Below, in pieces: positions 1 to 8,671 of a DNA stretch of 40,434 bases. The DNA is from Paulinella micropora (taxonomy: Eukaryota; Cercozoa; Imbricatea; Euglyphida): NCBI GenBank assembly GCA_009731375.1, contig BJOX01000255.1:224799-265232 (forward strand). The letters are read 5' to 3'. Both the position numbers and the translations under genes were made by a program. Under the pieces are notes generated by a model, which saw nothing but the letters and a program-made list of their open reading frames with translations, searched no databases and was not told the origin of the DNA. Within the stretch, counting starts at the first letter, position 1; each line of letters begins with the position of its first letter.

Positions 1-636
<636 letters not shown>

Positions 637-740
637 GCCTGTGTCGCTTGATTGGCTGCCTGAGTGTGCGTGTCTGTTGTGCGAGCGTGCATATGTATGT
701 GCGTGTGTGTTTTCTGTGCCAGCGGCTGCGCTGGCAACAG

Positions 741-808
741 GCTACCTATCTACCTATCTACTTATCTACCTACCTACCTACCTACCTACCTACCTATCTA
801 TCTATTTC

Positions 809-876
<68 letters not shown>

Positions 877-926
877 TCTATCTATATATCTATCTGTCTA
901 TAGATATATAGTAGATAGTAGATAGG

Positions 927-995
<69 letters not shown>

Positions 996-1032
996 GGATA
1001 GATAGATGGATAGATAGATGGATGGATGGATG

Positions 1033-1090
<58 letters not shown>

Positions 1091-1113
1091 TAGACAGATA
1101 GACAGATAGACAG

Positions 1114-1152
<39 letters not shown>

Positions 1153-1153
1153 A
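741..1153. repeat. Tetranucleotide repeat with inverted blocks (TATC)n-(GATA)n-(TATC)n
   Basis: About 741-905 is TACC/TATC/TGTC units, 906-1115 is GATA/GACA/GGAT units, and 1116-1152 is TATC again. The first and second blocks are complementary, so either strand can fold into a stem of over 100 bp. The repeat ends at TCAG, the likely splice acceptor of the exon starting at 1155. Confidence 0.95.
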
Positions 1154-1154
1154 G

Positions 1155-1201
1155 GCGCGGCTCAATCAGCAAGATGGAGCCCAGTAAAGACAACAGGTGT
1201 G

Positions 1202-1245
<44 letters not shown>

Positions 1246-1257
1246 ACTGTCTATCTA

Positions 1258-1288
<31 letters not shown>

Positions 1289-1310
1289 GTCTATCTACCT
1301 ACCTACCTAC

Positions 1311-1341
<31 letters not shown>

Positions 1342-1362
1342 CCTACCTACCTACCTATCTAC

Positions 1363-1422
<60 letters not shown>

Positions 1423-2030
1423 GTTTGTATGTATGTATGTATGTATGTAGTGACCAGTGGACCAGCCCCGGCAGCACACCTTCTTCTTCTTCTTCTTCTT
1501 CTTCTTCTTCTTCTTCTTCAACGGGCAAGCGTGACCGCAGCAGGTATGTATGTCTGTATGTATGTATGTATGTATGTATCTATGTATGTATGTATGTATG
1601 TACGTATGTATGCATGTATGTGCATGTATGTATGCATGTATGTATGTATGTATGTATGTATGTATTATGTACGTATGTATGTATGTATATGTAGGTATGT
1701 ATGTATGTATGTGTGTGTATGTACAGCAGCAGCAGCTCCGATAGCGAAGCCAGCAGCAGGTATGTATGTATGTATGTATGTATGTATGTATGTATGTACA
1801 GCAGCAGCGACGGCGAGAGCACGCACAGACACAAAAAACGCAAGAAGAAGGAGAAGAAGAAGAAGAAAAAAGGAAGCAAAAAGAAGAAGAACAAGAAGAA
1901 AACAAAGAAACACAAGAAGATGAGGAGGAATAGCAAGTCTGCCACGCAATCTTCTTCTTCTTCTTCTTCTTCTTCTTCTTCTTCTTCTTCTTCTTCTTCT
2001 TCTTCCTCATCCTTCTCCTCCTCCTCCTCC

Positions 2031-2072
<42 letters not shown>

Positions 2073-3082
2073 CCATCTTCTTCTTCTTCTTCTTCTTCTT
2101 CTTCTTCTTCTTCTTCTTCTTCTTCTACGCTGCCTTCTCCTTCGTTGTCTTCGGCTCGTTCTGGTTACACTACATATATGCATATATGCATACATACATT
2201 CATACATTCATGCATACGTAGATAGATAGATAGACATACATACATACATACATACATGCATACATACATACATACATACATACATACGTGCATACATACA
2301 TACATACATACATACATGCATACATACATACATATACATACATACATACATATATACATACATAATCACTTACGTACTTACTCACTTACTCACTTACTTA
2401 CTTACTTACTTACTTACTTGCTTACTTGCTGGCTTACTGGCTTACTGGCTTACTTACCGATAGGGCAAAAGACCAACAACACGCGTCCAGCTCATACATA
2501 CATACACACATACATACATACATACATGCATACATACATACATACATCATACATTCACATACATACATTCACACACATACATTCATACATACATGCATAC
2601 ATACATACATACATACACATACACATACATACATACATACATACATACATACTCACTTACTCAGTCACTTACTTACTTACTTACTGACCGATAGGGCAAA
2701 AGACAAACTCCGCGCGTCCAGCTAAAGGCCCCATGAGCAAAGTCTTCTCCCTACATTTTTCCGTGTTTTTCCATTAGTTTTTATGTGCATGCACCTGAGC
2801 GAATCTACCTTCCTCACATGTTTTGTCTTTTTCACCCCATAGCTTTCCCTAAGTTCAGGTTTTTCCTGCTGCGATTGCGTGTGCGCATGCAAAATAGAAT
2901 CTGTTGACATGGCTAATGTCAGTTGATTTATCATGGTTTGTATGAATGCAACAGGCGGAGTACGAGAAGCAGCGCAACACTATCACTCAGGTATTTCTTG
3001 GTGATGAGATGTTCCTAGTTATTGTGTACAAAGAGTAATGACTTCACTCGCTTCGTTTTGAAGCGATTTCTGCGTCCCGAAC

Positions 3083-3121
<39 letters not shown>

Positions 3122-4108
3122 CATCCCTTACTCCACGAAGCGAACCAAGGCCACTTGAGGTGTCACTGACCCTCCCTTGGGCTTGGTTTTTTTGAAATAG
3201 GTGCCATCTGTCGACAGACAGAGAATTAGGGGATGGTGTGGGTGTGCTGGGCCCGTGGGGTGCCTTATGTGTGCCTAGCCATACGCCTATAAGTCACATG
3301 CCGAAATAGCGACGGGAAGCACAATCCTGTTCCCTCAGGGTGCCCTTTCTCGCTTGTTGAGCCCGGAATAAAACCCACAGTGCTCTGTCGGTTTATACTA
3401 GACTGTCGAACAGTCTCGAAACTCCATCTGCTTACTGGGTCCTCTGTAATGGAGGTGGGAGCTCGTTCTGCAAGGGGCGCTTATGGAATTATCGATCTAT
3501 CGATCTATCGATCGATCCAGTGACTATCTATCATGAGAAAACTCTTGATGAGAGTTTTCAGAGGCGCACCTCTACACAAGCAATACAAACCAGCACTGAG
3601 AACGAAGCGCCTGAAGTACACATACCTCAACATGTACATAGGCGTGGGACGAGGATGCAGGCAAGATGAGATGGATTCGTGGAGACGGAGAGGTCTGAAT
3701 ATGAATAAGGATATGGATATGGATATGGATATGGATATGGATATGGATATGGATGTGGATATGGCTATGGCTATGGCTATGGCTATGGCTATGGATATGG
3801 ATATGGATATGGATATGGATATGGATATGGATATGGAGATATGGAGATATGGAGATATGGAGATATGGAGATATGGAGATATGAAGATATTGAGATATGG
3901 AGATATGGAGATATGGATATGGATATGGATATGGATATGGATATGGACATGGATATGGACATGGATATGGATATGGATATGGATATGGATATGTATAAAG
4001 TCATTATTGATTGTACATAAGAAGGAACACCTGATAATAATATGCTGTGTGTGTAGATCGTGGAGATGATCGTGTCCAAGGCGCAGCAAGACCAGATTCG
4101 TGCACAGG

Positions 4109-4150
<42 letters not shown>

Positions 4151-4527
4151 CCTTTCTTTCTTTTTCTTTCTTTCTTTCTTTCTTTCTATCTATCTATCTA
4201 TCTATCTATCTATCCGGGGCGTCCCTCCCCTCGATGTAAGAAAAATTGGTCGAGGGGGCGGGACACTGGCGATGAAGACCAACCCTTTTAGAGTAAAGTG
4301 CACCACATGCCACTTGGCTACCTCGCAAGGCTGCACCATGGGTAGCTGTGGCGTTCGGTGTTTCCTTTGATTTCTCCCATAAAAGGTACTTACCCTGCAC
4401 TTTGTGCTTGGTAAGTGGATTCTCGCCGCTGGGGGAGGGAGCCAGGAAGGCGAAGGCAGGCTGAGCCGAGGATGCCTCCTGGTAGGACGCCTATGGCCTT
4501 TTGGCTATGCGACGCTCCTGGTAAACA

Positions 4528-4576
<49 letters not shown>

Positions 4577-5348
4577 CCGGAGTTGGACTCTACTCACTGG
4601 CACCTACAGCCTGGGGGTAGATCTGTCTATCTCCTTCAGCCCTGCACGAGCTGTTTATGCAGTCCCAGCTGGTGCAGCGTGACTGGCCAGGGCTGATGAC
4701 TACCCTTCATGGGCCCTCGATACACTCTCAAACTGTTCGGGAAAGCCCTAAGAGCCTTCGATACCGCGGCCTGCGGGAAACTGCAAGGTGCAGCAGGCGA
4801 GGTAACGCTCGTCGGATTGTAAAGACTCGAAGGATATGGCCACGCAGGGAATAATGGGTACTCGCAGTCAAGTCCCTTCTTGCCAAGGTCAACCCCGCGC
4901 ACGGCTCCTAATCGGTTGGTTACTGCTTCCGGTGTACGCGGGCCCGGTAGCCATCCGTCCCGCTGTCCTGTGGTGGTCTGGCAAATGTGAAAGCTTCAGA
5001 GACTAGACGGAAGTTGTGTGGGTAGGCACATAAGCAGGGAGATCTTCAGGTATAGTCCGTCCGCCGCGAAAGTGGTCGCCATGGATGAAGCTCGAGGGTT
5101 GGCGTACCCCTCGGGCCCGAGCCTTGGCGGGGCCCGTGTGCACGGACACGGGCCTGGGTTAGTTCTACGGCCCTCTAGCCAGGGAGGGTCGTAGAACCGT
5201 CAGACTGCACAAATTCGGGGCCTATCGCCCGTCTCCAGCCCGCTACCCGTCGCCAACTAGCGGCGGGGTGGAACGGATGCCTATGTCGGATACAGAGCTG
5301 ATAGACCAAACATATCTATCTATCTATTTATCTATCTATCTATTTATC

Positions 5349-5379
<31 letters not shown>

Positions 5380-5473
5380 CTGTCTATCTGTCTATCTGTC
5401 TATTTATCTATCTATCCAGGCAACTATCAACGACGCGCTGCAACTGCGAGGCAGCACCTTCCGTTTCCGCTAG
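1155..5473 (+). CDS. SR-25/ARL6IP4-like Ser/Lys-rich nuclear protein, multi-exon, 5' end not found
   Basis: Exons proposed by eye: 1155-1196, 1451-1543, 1727-1759, 1802-2163, 2695-2741, 2955-2990, 4057-4107 and 5420-5473 (TAG stop at 5471). Each is bounded by AG and GT, and every junction keeps the reading phase. The first four give Ser runs and then a Lys-rich block containing [10 protein letters not shown]. The last four give GPMSKAEYEKQR, then [13 protein letters not shown], then [10 protein letters not shown]. This matches the layout of the SR-25 family (ARL6IP4), nuclear RNA-processing related proteins with a Ser tract, a Lys-rich tract and a C-terminal box GPM-T/S-K-E-E-W/Y-E ... EEIVSK ... 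INKQAT. The usual middle of that box (a DPETGR stretch) is absent or lies in an exon I did not find between 2990 and 4057. Exon ends at 2163 and 2741 are the least certain. No start codon or promoter was identified. Confidence 0.65.
1197..1450 (+). repeat. Intron made of (TATC)n then (TATG)n
   Basis: The whole interval between two proposed exons is TATC, TGTC and TACC units, changing to TATG at about 1424. The donor GTGTGT and the acceptor ATGTAG are both at the edge of, or within, the repeat. Confidence 0.75.
1481..1519 (+). repeat. (TTC)n tract inside an exon, coding poly-Ser
   Basis: About 13 TCT/TTC units lie inside the exon 1451-1543 and read as a serine run in the frame supported by the splice phases. 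The length would change the protein with each repeat unit gained or lost. Confidence 0.75.
1544..1801 (+). repeat. (GTAT)n introns around a 33-nt exon
   Basis: 1544-1726 and 1760-1801 are almost pure GTAT units. Both start with GTATGT, which is also a good 5' splice site, and both end in TACAG. Between them is the 33-nt exon 1727-1759. The second tract is only 42 nt, a multiple of three and without stops, so it could also be retained and translated; the sequence alone does not decide this. Confidence 0.65.
1950..2126 (+). repeat. (TCT)n/(TCA)n tract coding a long poly-Ser run
   Basis: About 60 consecutive Ser codons (TCT, TCC, TCA), with one Phe and one Pro, lie within the proposed exon 1802-2163, directly after the Lys-rich block. 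Human ARL6IP4 also carries a long Ser run beside Lys-rich sequence, which supports a coding role here. Confidence 0.7.
2172..2694 (+). repeat. (CATA)n and (CTTA)n intron repeats
   Basis: The stretch is nearly all CATA units with GATA at 2219-2234, then CTTA at about 2365-2455, CATA again, and CTTA up to the acceptor ACCGATAG at 2694. A unique segment at about 2451-2492 breaks the array and resembles the start of the next exon. Confidence 0.85.
2451..2492 (+). repeat. Partial duplicate of the exon at 2695-2741 with its acceptor
   Basis: Both places read ACCGATAG, GGCAAAAGAC, then a short variable part, then CGCGTCCAGCT. The copy at 2451 lacks the downstream part of the exon and the donor and runs straight into CATA repeats, so it is probably a broken duplicate, not a working exon. 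Confidence 0.7.
3083..3121. repeat. (TATC)n tract
   Basis: About ten CTAT units in the intron 2991-4056. They mark the left edge of a non-repetitive module at 3122-3489. Confidence 0.95.
3122..3489. other. Non-coding module between TATC/ATCG repeats
   Basis: This 370-bp unique segment is flanked by (TATC)n on the left and ATCGATCT units on the right. No reading frame of note. It holds a perfect 7-bp stem at 3400-3406 and 3410-3416 with a 3-base loop. No family recognised. It is one of three such GC-richer modules in this gene's introns. Confidence 0.5.
3534..3625 (+). repeat. Dispersed repeat copy 1
   Basis: The segment running from AGAAAACTCTTGATGAGAG to ACGAAGCGCCTGAAGT matches 36717-36812 at roughly three bases in four, with small gaps. 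This suggests a dispersed repeat family. No function recognised. Confidence 0.5.
3706..3995. repeat. (GGATAT)n hexamer minisatellite with variant blocks
   Basis: Blocks of GGATAT, then GGCTAT (3763-3792), then GGATAT, then GGAGATAT octamers (about 3835-3913), then GGATAT with a few GGACAT. Frames here read as MD, WI or SI dipeptides and are not genes. Confidence 0.95.
4108..4212. repeat. (TATC)n and (CTTT)n tract at an intron start
   Basis: The intron begins with GTATCTATC, so the 5' splice site is part of the tetranucleotide repeat. A CTTT block is nested inside. The repeat ends at 4212, where a unique module starts. Confidence 0.9.
4213..4529. other. Non-coding GC-rich module between TATC repeats
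   Basis: A 317-bp unique segment, bracketed on both sides by (TATC)n, directly precedes the group I intron-like module. Short frames on both strands show no recognisable domain. A Cys-rich plus-strand frame at about 4290-4370 was considered for a homing nuclease and not accepted. Nothing identified. Confidence 0.5.
4530..4576. repeat. (TATC)n tract
   Basis: About twelve CTAT units separate the module at 4213-4529 from the group I intron-like module. Confidence 0.95.
4577..5311 (+). ncRNA. Group I self-splicing intron-like RNA inside a spliceosomal intron
   Basis: On the plus strand the conserved group I core pieces occur in the right order: GCGGGAAACTGCAAGG (P4 region, about 4772-4787), GATATGG and ATAATGGGTACTCGCAG with TCAAGTCC (P5-P6 region, about 4832-4883), TTCAGAGACTAGACGG (P7 5' strand with start of P3, about 4996-5011), and GGTATAGTCCGTCC (P7 3' strand, about 5049-5062). 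GACTA at P7 pairs with TAGTC. Downstream are two strong hairpins that could be P9 extensions: 5131-5139 with 5146-5154, and 5162-5175 with 5184-5197. Group I introns fold into ribozymes and, in nuclei, are normally found in ribosomal RNA genes. No rRNA exon and no endonuclease frame are visible here. It is flanked by TATC repeats and lies in the last intron of the SR-25-like gene. Ends are estimated from the repeat borders. Confidence 0.8.
5312..5419. repeat. (TATC)n/(TATT)n tract ending in a splice acceptor
   Basis: TATC, TATT and TGTC units run up to TATCCAG at 5419, the acceptor of the last exon (5420-5473). Confidence 0.9.
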
Positions 5474-5477
5474 CATC

Positions 5478-5478
<1 letters not shown>

Positions 5479-5523
<45 letters not shown>

Positions 5524-5625
5524 GTATATATATATGTATATATATATACCCTCTCTCTCTCTCTCTCTCTCTCTCCCTCTCTCTCTCTCTCTCTCCCTCT
5601 CTCTCTCTCTCTCTCCCTCCTCTCC
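5479..5625. repeat. (TC)n and (TA)n dinucleotide tracts after the stop codon
   Basis: CT-rich and TATATA-rich stretches directly follow the TAG stop at 5471-5473, probably in the 3' UTR or downstream of it. Confidence 0.9.
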
Positions 5626-5788
5626 CTCTCCCCTGTTTGCTTGGACCAGTCACGTACACTCACGGCTCAAATAAGTCGAAAACTTGGTCACAAGGGCCTC
5701 AATAGTTTGTAACAGACTAGAATTAGACAGATTGAATGAATAAAACTATTAGTATTAAGACAGTAAGAACCTACTTACATTTCTTCCA
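5626..5788. other. AT-rich stretch, nothing recognised
   Basis: About 160 bp between the host gene and the broken gag-like gene. No gene or known site seen. Confidence 0.4.
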
Positions 5789-7010
5789 CTAAACGACTTT
5801 AATGAATGACCGCTGCCGGTGCGTACCCCGTCGCGCTACCCCCCGTGTATGGCGGGAATGCTGGGTGGGATTAGCGGTGCTTGCATCGACGCACTCGACG
5901 AGCTTGATGAACTCGACTGAGGCGGCCAGTATTGCTGCTGCCCCGGGTACGTGTACCCCCCCCCCCCCCCCCCCCCCCCCCCGNNNNNNNNNNNNNNNNN
6001 NNNNNNNNNNNNNNNNNNNNNNNNNNNNNNNNNNNNNNNNNNNNNNNNNNNNNNNNNNNNNNNNNNNNNNNNNNNNNNNNNNNNNNNNNNNNNNNNNNNN
6101 NNNNNNNNNNNNNNNNNNNNNNNNNNNNNNNNNNNNNNNNNNNNNNNNNNNNNNNNNNNNNNNNNNNNNNNNNNNNNNNNNNNNNNNNNNNNNNNNNNNN
6201 NNNNNNNNNCCCCCCCCCCATGGTGCCGAGGTGATGAAGGTCGTAAGGTCGAAACTGGGGTCAGTGGCCTTTTGTTGATGGTCGGTCAACTGTTGTCCTA
6301 CAGTGGTCATGGCTTGTAGGAGCACTGACGCCCGCCGTAGCCGTTGCGTCTTTTCCGTTCCAAACACCGAGTCCACAAACTGTTTGCCCCACGTTTGTAT
6401 CTGGACGGTTCGGTCGAGGTTGAAGCGGTGGAGCTTAAAGGTTCCATTATCCACGTCCCGTGCTTGCAACAGTGCCTGTCGGACGTATGTCTCGCCCCCC
6501 GTTCGGCCCGTCGGGACCGTTGCCTTGGCAATCCCCTTTAGCACCTCCATTAGTAGCGATACCAAGTCGGACTTCACTAAAGGGGTGACCAACTTTTGCG
6601 GCAAGTCGAGGATCTCGTTGTGGGCCACGTTAGCTTCCCACATCCTCTGTGCCGTGGATGTCACTAAGTCCTCCACTACCACTGGCTGCTTCATATACCC
6701 CCAGTTTGCGCCAATGACAAACTGTTGAAGTAAGTAGTGGGAACGTTCGGAGGGCTTCATTTTTCCATCCAGTATGAGACTTGCCGCTTCTTCTTCCCAC
6801 TCTGGCCACTTGGTGGTAAGTAGGGTCTGGGATGCTCAGCGACCGACTAGGTTGCTCAGAACGTGCTTGGCGTCTGCCTCGGATAGACTCTGGTTGCCTA
6901 CCTGCCTGTCTACCCGCGCATATGCCATCAGCAGAACCAAGCCTTCGTTGAAGTCAACATTCATGCTCCACCAATTTGTTATTGGCAGACCTCGGCTTTT
7001 CCGCTGTGGG
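5789..7010 (-). pseudogene. Gag-like retroelement gene (third element), broken
   Basis: The minus strand reads from about 7010 (NWWSMNVDFNEGLVLLM) to a TGA at about 6838. It continues in the same frame (KWPEWEEEAASLILDG) through QQFVIGANWGYMKQPV and LDRTVQIQTWGKQFVDSVF to an assembly gap, and stops at 5789. The helical, Trp- and Gln-rich make-up without catalytic motifs suggests a retrotransposon Gag, but I do not recognise the family. It differs from the Gag of element A. No pol lies beyond it. The LTR at 7731-8403 sits upstream on the same strand and could belong to it. The part left of the gap (5789-5983) is read only through the unknown bases. Confidence 0.5.
5984..6209. other. Assembly gap edged by poly-C on both sides
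   Basis: Unknown bases with 27 C on the left (5956-5982) and 10 C on the right (6210-6219). True content unknown. Confidence 0.99.
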
Positions 7011-7730
7011 CGGTGAGTGCCTTTCCGAGCTACCTTTACCTCCTGAACCCCCCCCTAAGGGTCTTTGCACGTATTCCTGTCGGAAGCAGACGATATTACT
7101 TCCCGTAGGTCTGGCCGCGCTTGGCAATCGGATCGTGGGATCGTGGCAGTTGGGGGCGGGCATTCCGTGGGACTTTTGGACTCGGGTGGCCGGTGGCGAC
7201 CCCACCAGACATTTCCGGCGGCCGGTGGCCGCAGACACTGGAGACTTTTGTTTCTACGCAAAGAACTGATCGCTTTCTTTCTTTTCACTTTTTTCTCACA
7301 CCTCTACCACATTTATATATATAATTTTTCTGACTTTTTGATACCCCTTACGGGAAGCGCTAGAATTTTTTTTTTCTAGATATGATGTTAGACTAGACTG
7401 AATATAGTGACGTAGTTATGACAAATAACTAAGGGGGAGCGTTATTCCTTTTTCATTTCAGACGTTACCCGGAGTTACCGTGACTAGGGTAGGTTGATTT
7501 GTCATAAGGACGGACAGTACAACTTCCACTTAATTATTCAGTGATACAGCGGACACTATGTATACATTGCCACTCTAGTGGCAGTATTAACTTTATCAGT
7601 TTTTGTAGAAATTTCAGATAAGTAGTCGGTGACTGGAGTACAGTCATTATATTTTCCCTCCAGCTTATTTGAAAGTTACGTTACGCTTATCTTAGTTTTG
7701 CGACGTACTGTATTTGTCAGAATTCTCTTT
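7011..7730. other. AT-rich leader-like stretch without a clear gene
   Basis: 7011-7260 is GC-richer and open in places on the minus strand (Ser/Pro/Lys-rich, possibly the start of the gag-like gene). 7266-7730 is AT-rich without a gene. A perfect 6-bp inverted repeat CTAGAA/TTCTAG surrounds eight T at 7360-7379. Confidence 0.4.
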
Positions 7731-8403
7731 TGTAAGTCTCGACTACCCTCCTGTGAGGAAATTACCAACCTGCATTCAAATGAATACACACACTGCTGTC
7801 CGAAGTTTGATCTCAAAATACTTCCGAGAACAGGGAAGGTACCAAAAGACGCTGGGATGGTCAATTCCAGTTTATTTAGTACACTTGCTTGACAGACTAC
7901 TTGTCCCTTGTGAAACAATGCAAATTCTGAGAACTAACGAATAGTTTTCAAGTGCTACACGTGTTGTGTAGCAGTTGGAGTTGTTCAAGTCAGTCTGAGA
8001 AAAATAAAGAAACTCAATATTACCACTTTAACTAACCTATCTGACTTGTTTTAGCATTTTACTTGGAGTGGTGACTGGGAGCCGGAAAACACTGTCCAAG
8101 GAAATAAAGTATGACTGGAGACCGGAAATAGCGGTTAAAGGAATAAAAGTTTCAGATATGGGCGAAAAAGGCAATAGTCAAGCTTTTCTAAAAAAAGCTA
8201 GCTGTTAAAGGGAAATAAATTGATCTGTTAAGTTCGTCTGCAGTTGAAAACGTAACAACTACAAGTTATGACAGTTGCTAAATGTTTGAAACTGAAAAAT
8301 GAAATAACGGAACTAAAAATAGAAATGTAAACTTGAAGTAAAAACTGAAAGAAAGTTTAACACAATATTAATGTTTCGGTCCGGTACGGTAGTCATTCCG
8401 ATA
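7731..8403 (-). repeat. Left LTR (3' LTR of element A)
   Basis: Matches 19765-20445 from TGTAAGTCT to GTCATTCCGATA with scattered substitutions and small gaps, about 93-95 per cent by eye. Directly to its right on the plus strand is ACTCCCC and a 49-C run; on the minus strand this is a G-rich polypurine tract just upstream of the 3' LTR, as reverse transcription would need. The C run also adjoins an assembly gap, so its length may not be real. Confidence 0.8.
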
Positions 8404-8405
8404 AC

Positions 8406-8456
<51 letters not shown>

Positions 8457-8467
8457 CNNNNNNNNNN
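8404..8467. other. Poly-C run and assembly gap, possible polypurine tract of element A
   Basis: CTCC, then C to 8455, then GC, then ten unknown bases (8458-8467). On the minus strand this is a poly-G tract next to the 3' LTR. Confidence 0.5.
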
Positions 8468-8671
8468 CATTTTGTGTTCAAAGCGGTAAATAGTATTGTG
8501 TGACCTGCCTTAGCCTATTTGAAACAGCAGTTGCCTATCAAAATATGTGAATATGACTATCGTACATGCCTGTAGAAAACACTAACTTGTTGGGTGGTAT
8601 ATGAAGTGGGAAAGGAGATAGAGTCCGTCGGGACTCTAAAAGCAAAAACCACTTGAGAGTCTACTTCGATC

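Noticed and set aside
721-738. A further upstream exon with a GC donor
   Set aside because: The acceptor is good and the phase fits, but the exon would be 18 nt with a non-standard donor; support is too thin.
3533-4089. Frames of MD, WI and SI dipeptides
   Set aside because: Direct translation of the GGATAT minisatellite.
4260-4370. Homing endonuclease (His-Cys box) partner for the group I intron
   Set aside because: The Cys-rich frame lacks the spacing of the His-Cys box and is only about 30 codons long.
6954-7288. Short overlapping frames on both strands
   Set aside because: No domain, and they disagree with each other; only the frame that continues the gag-like protein was kept.
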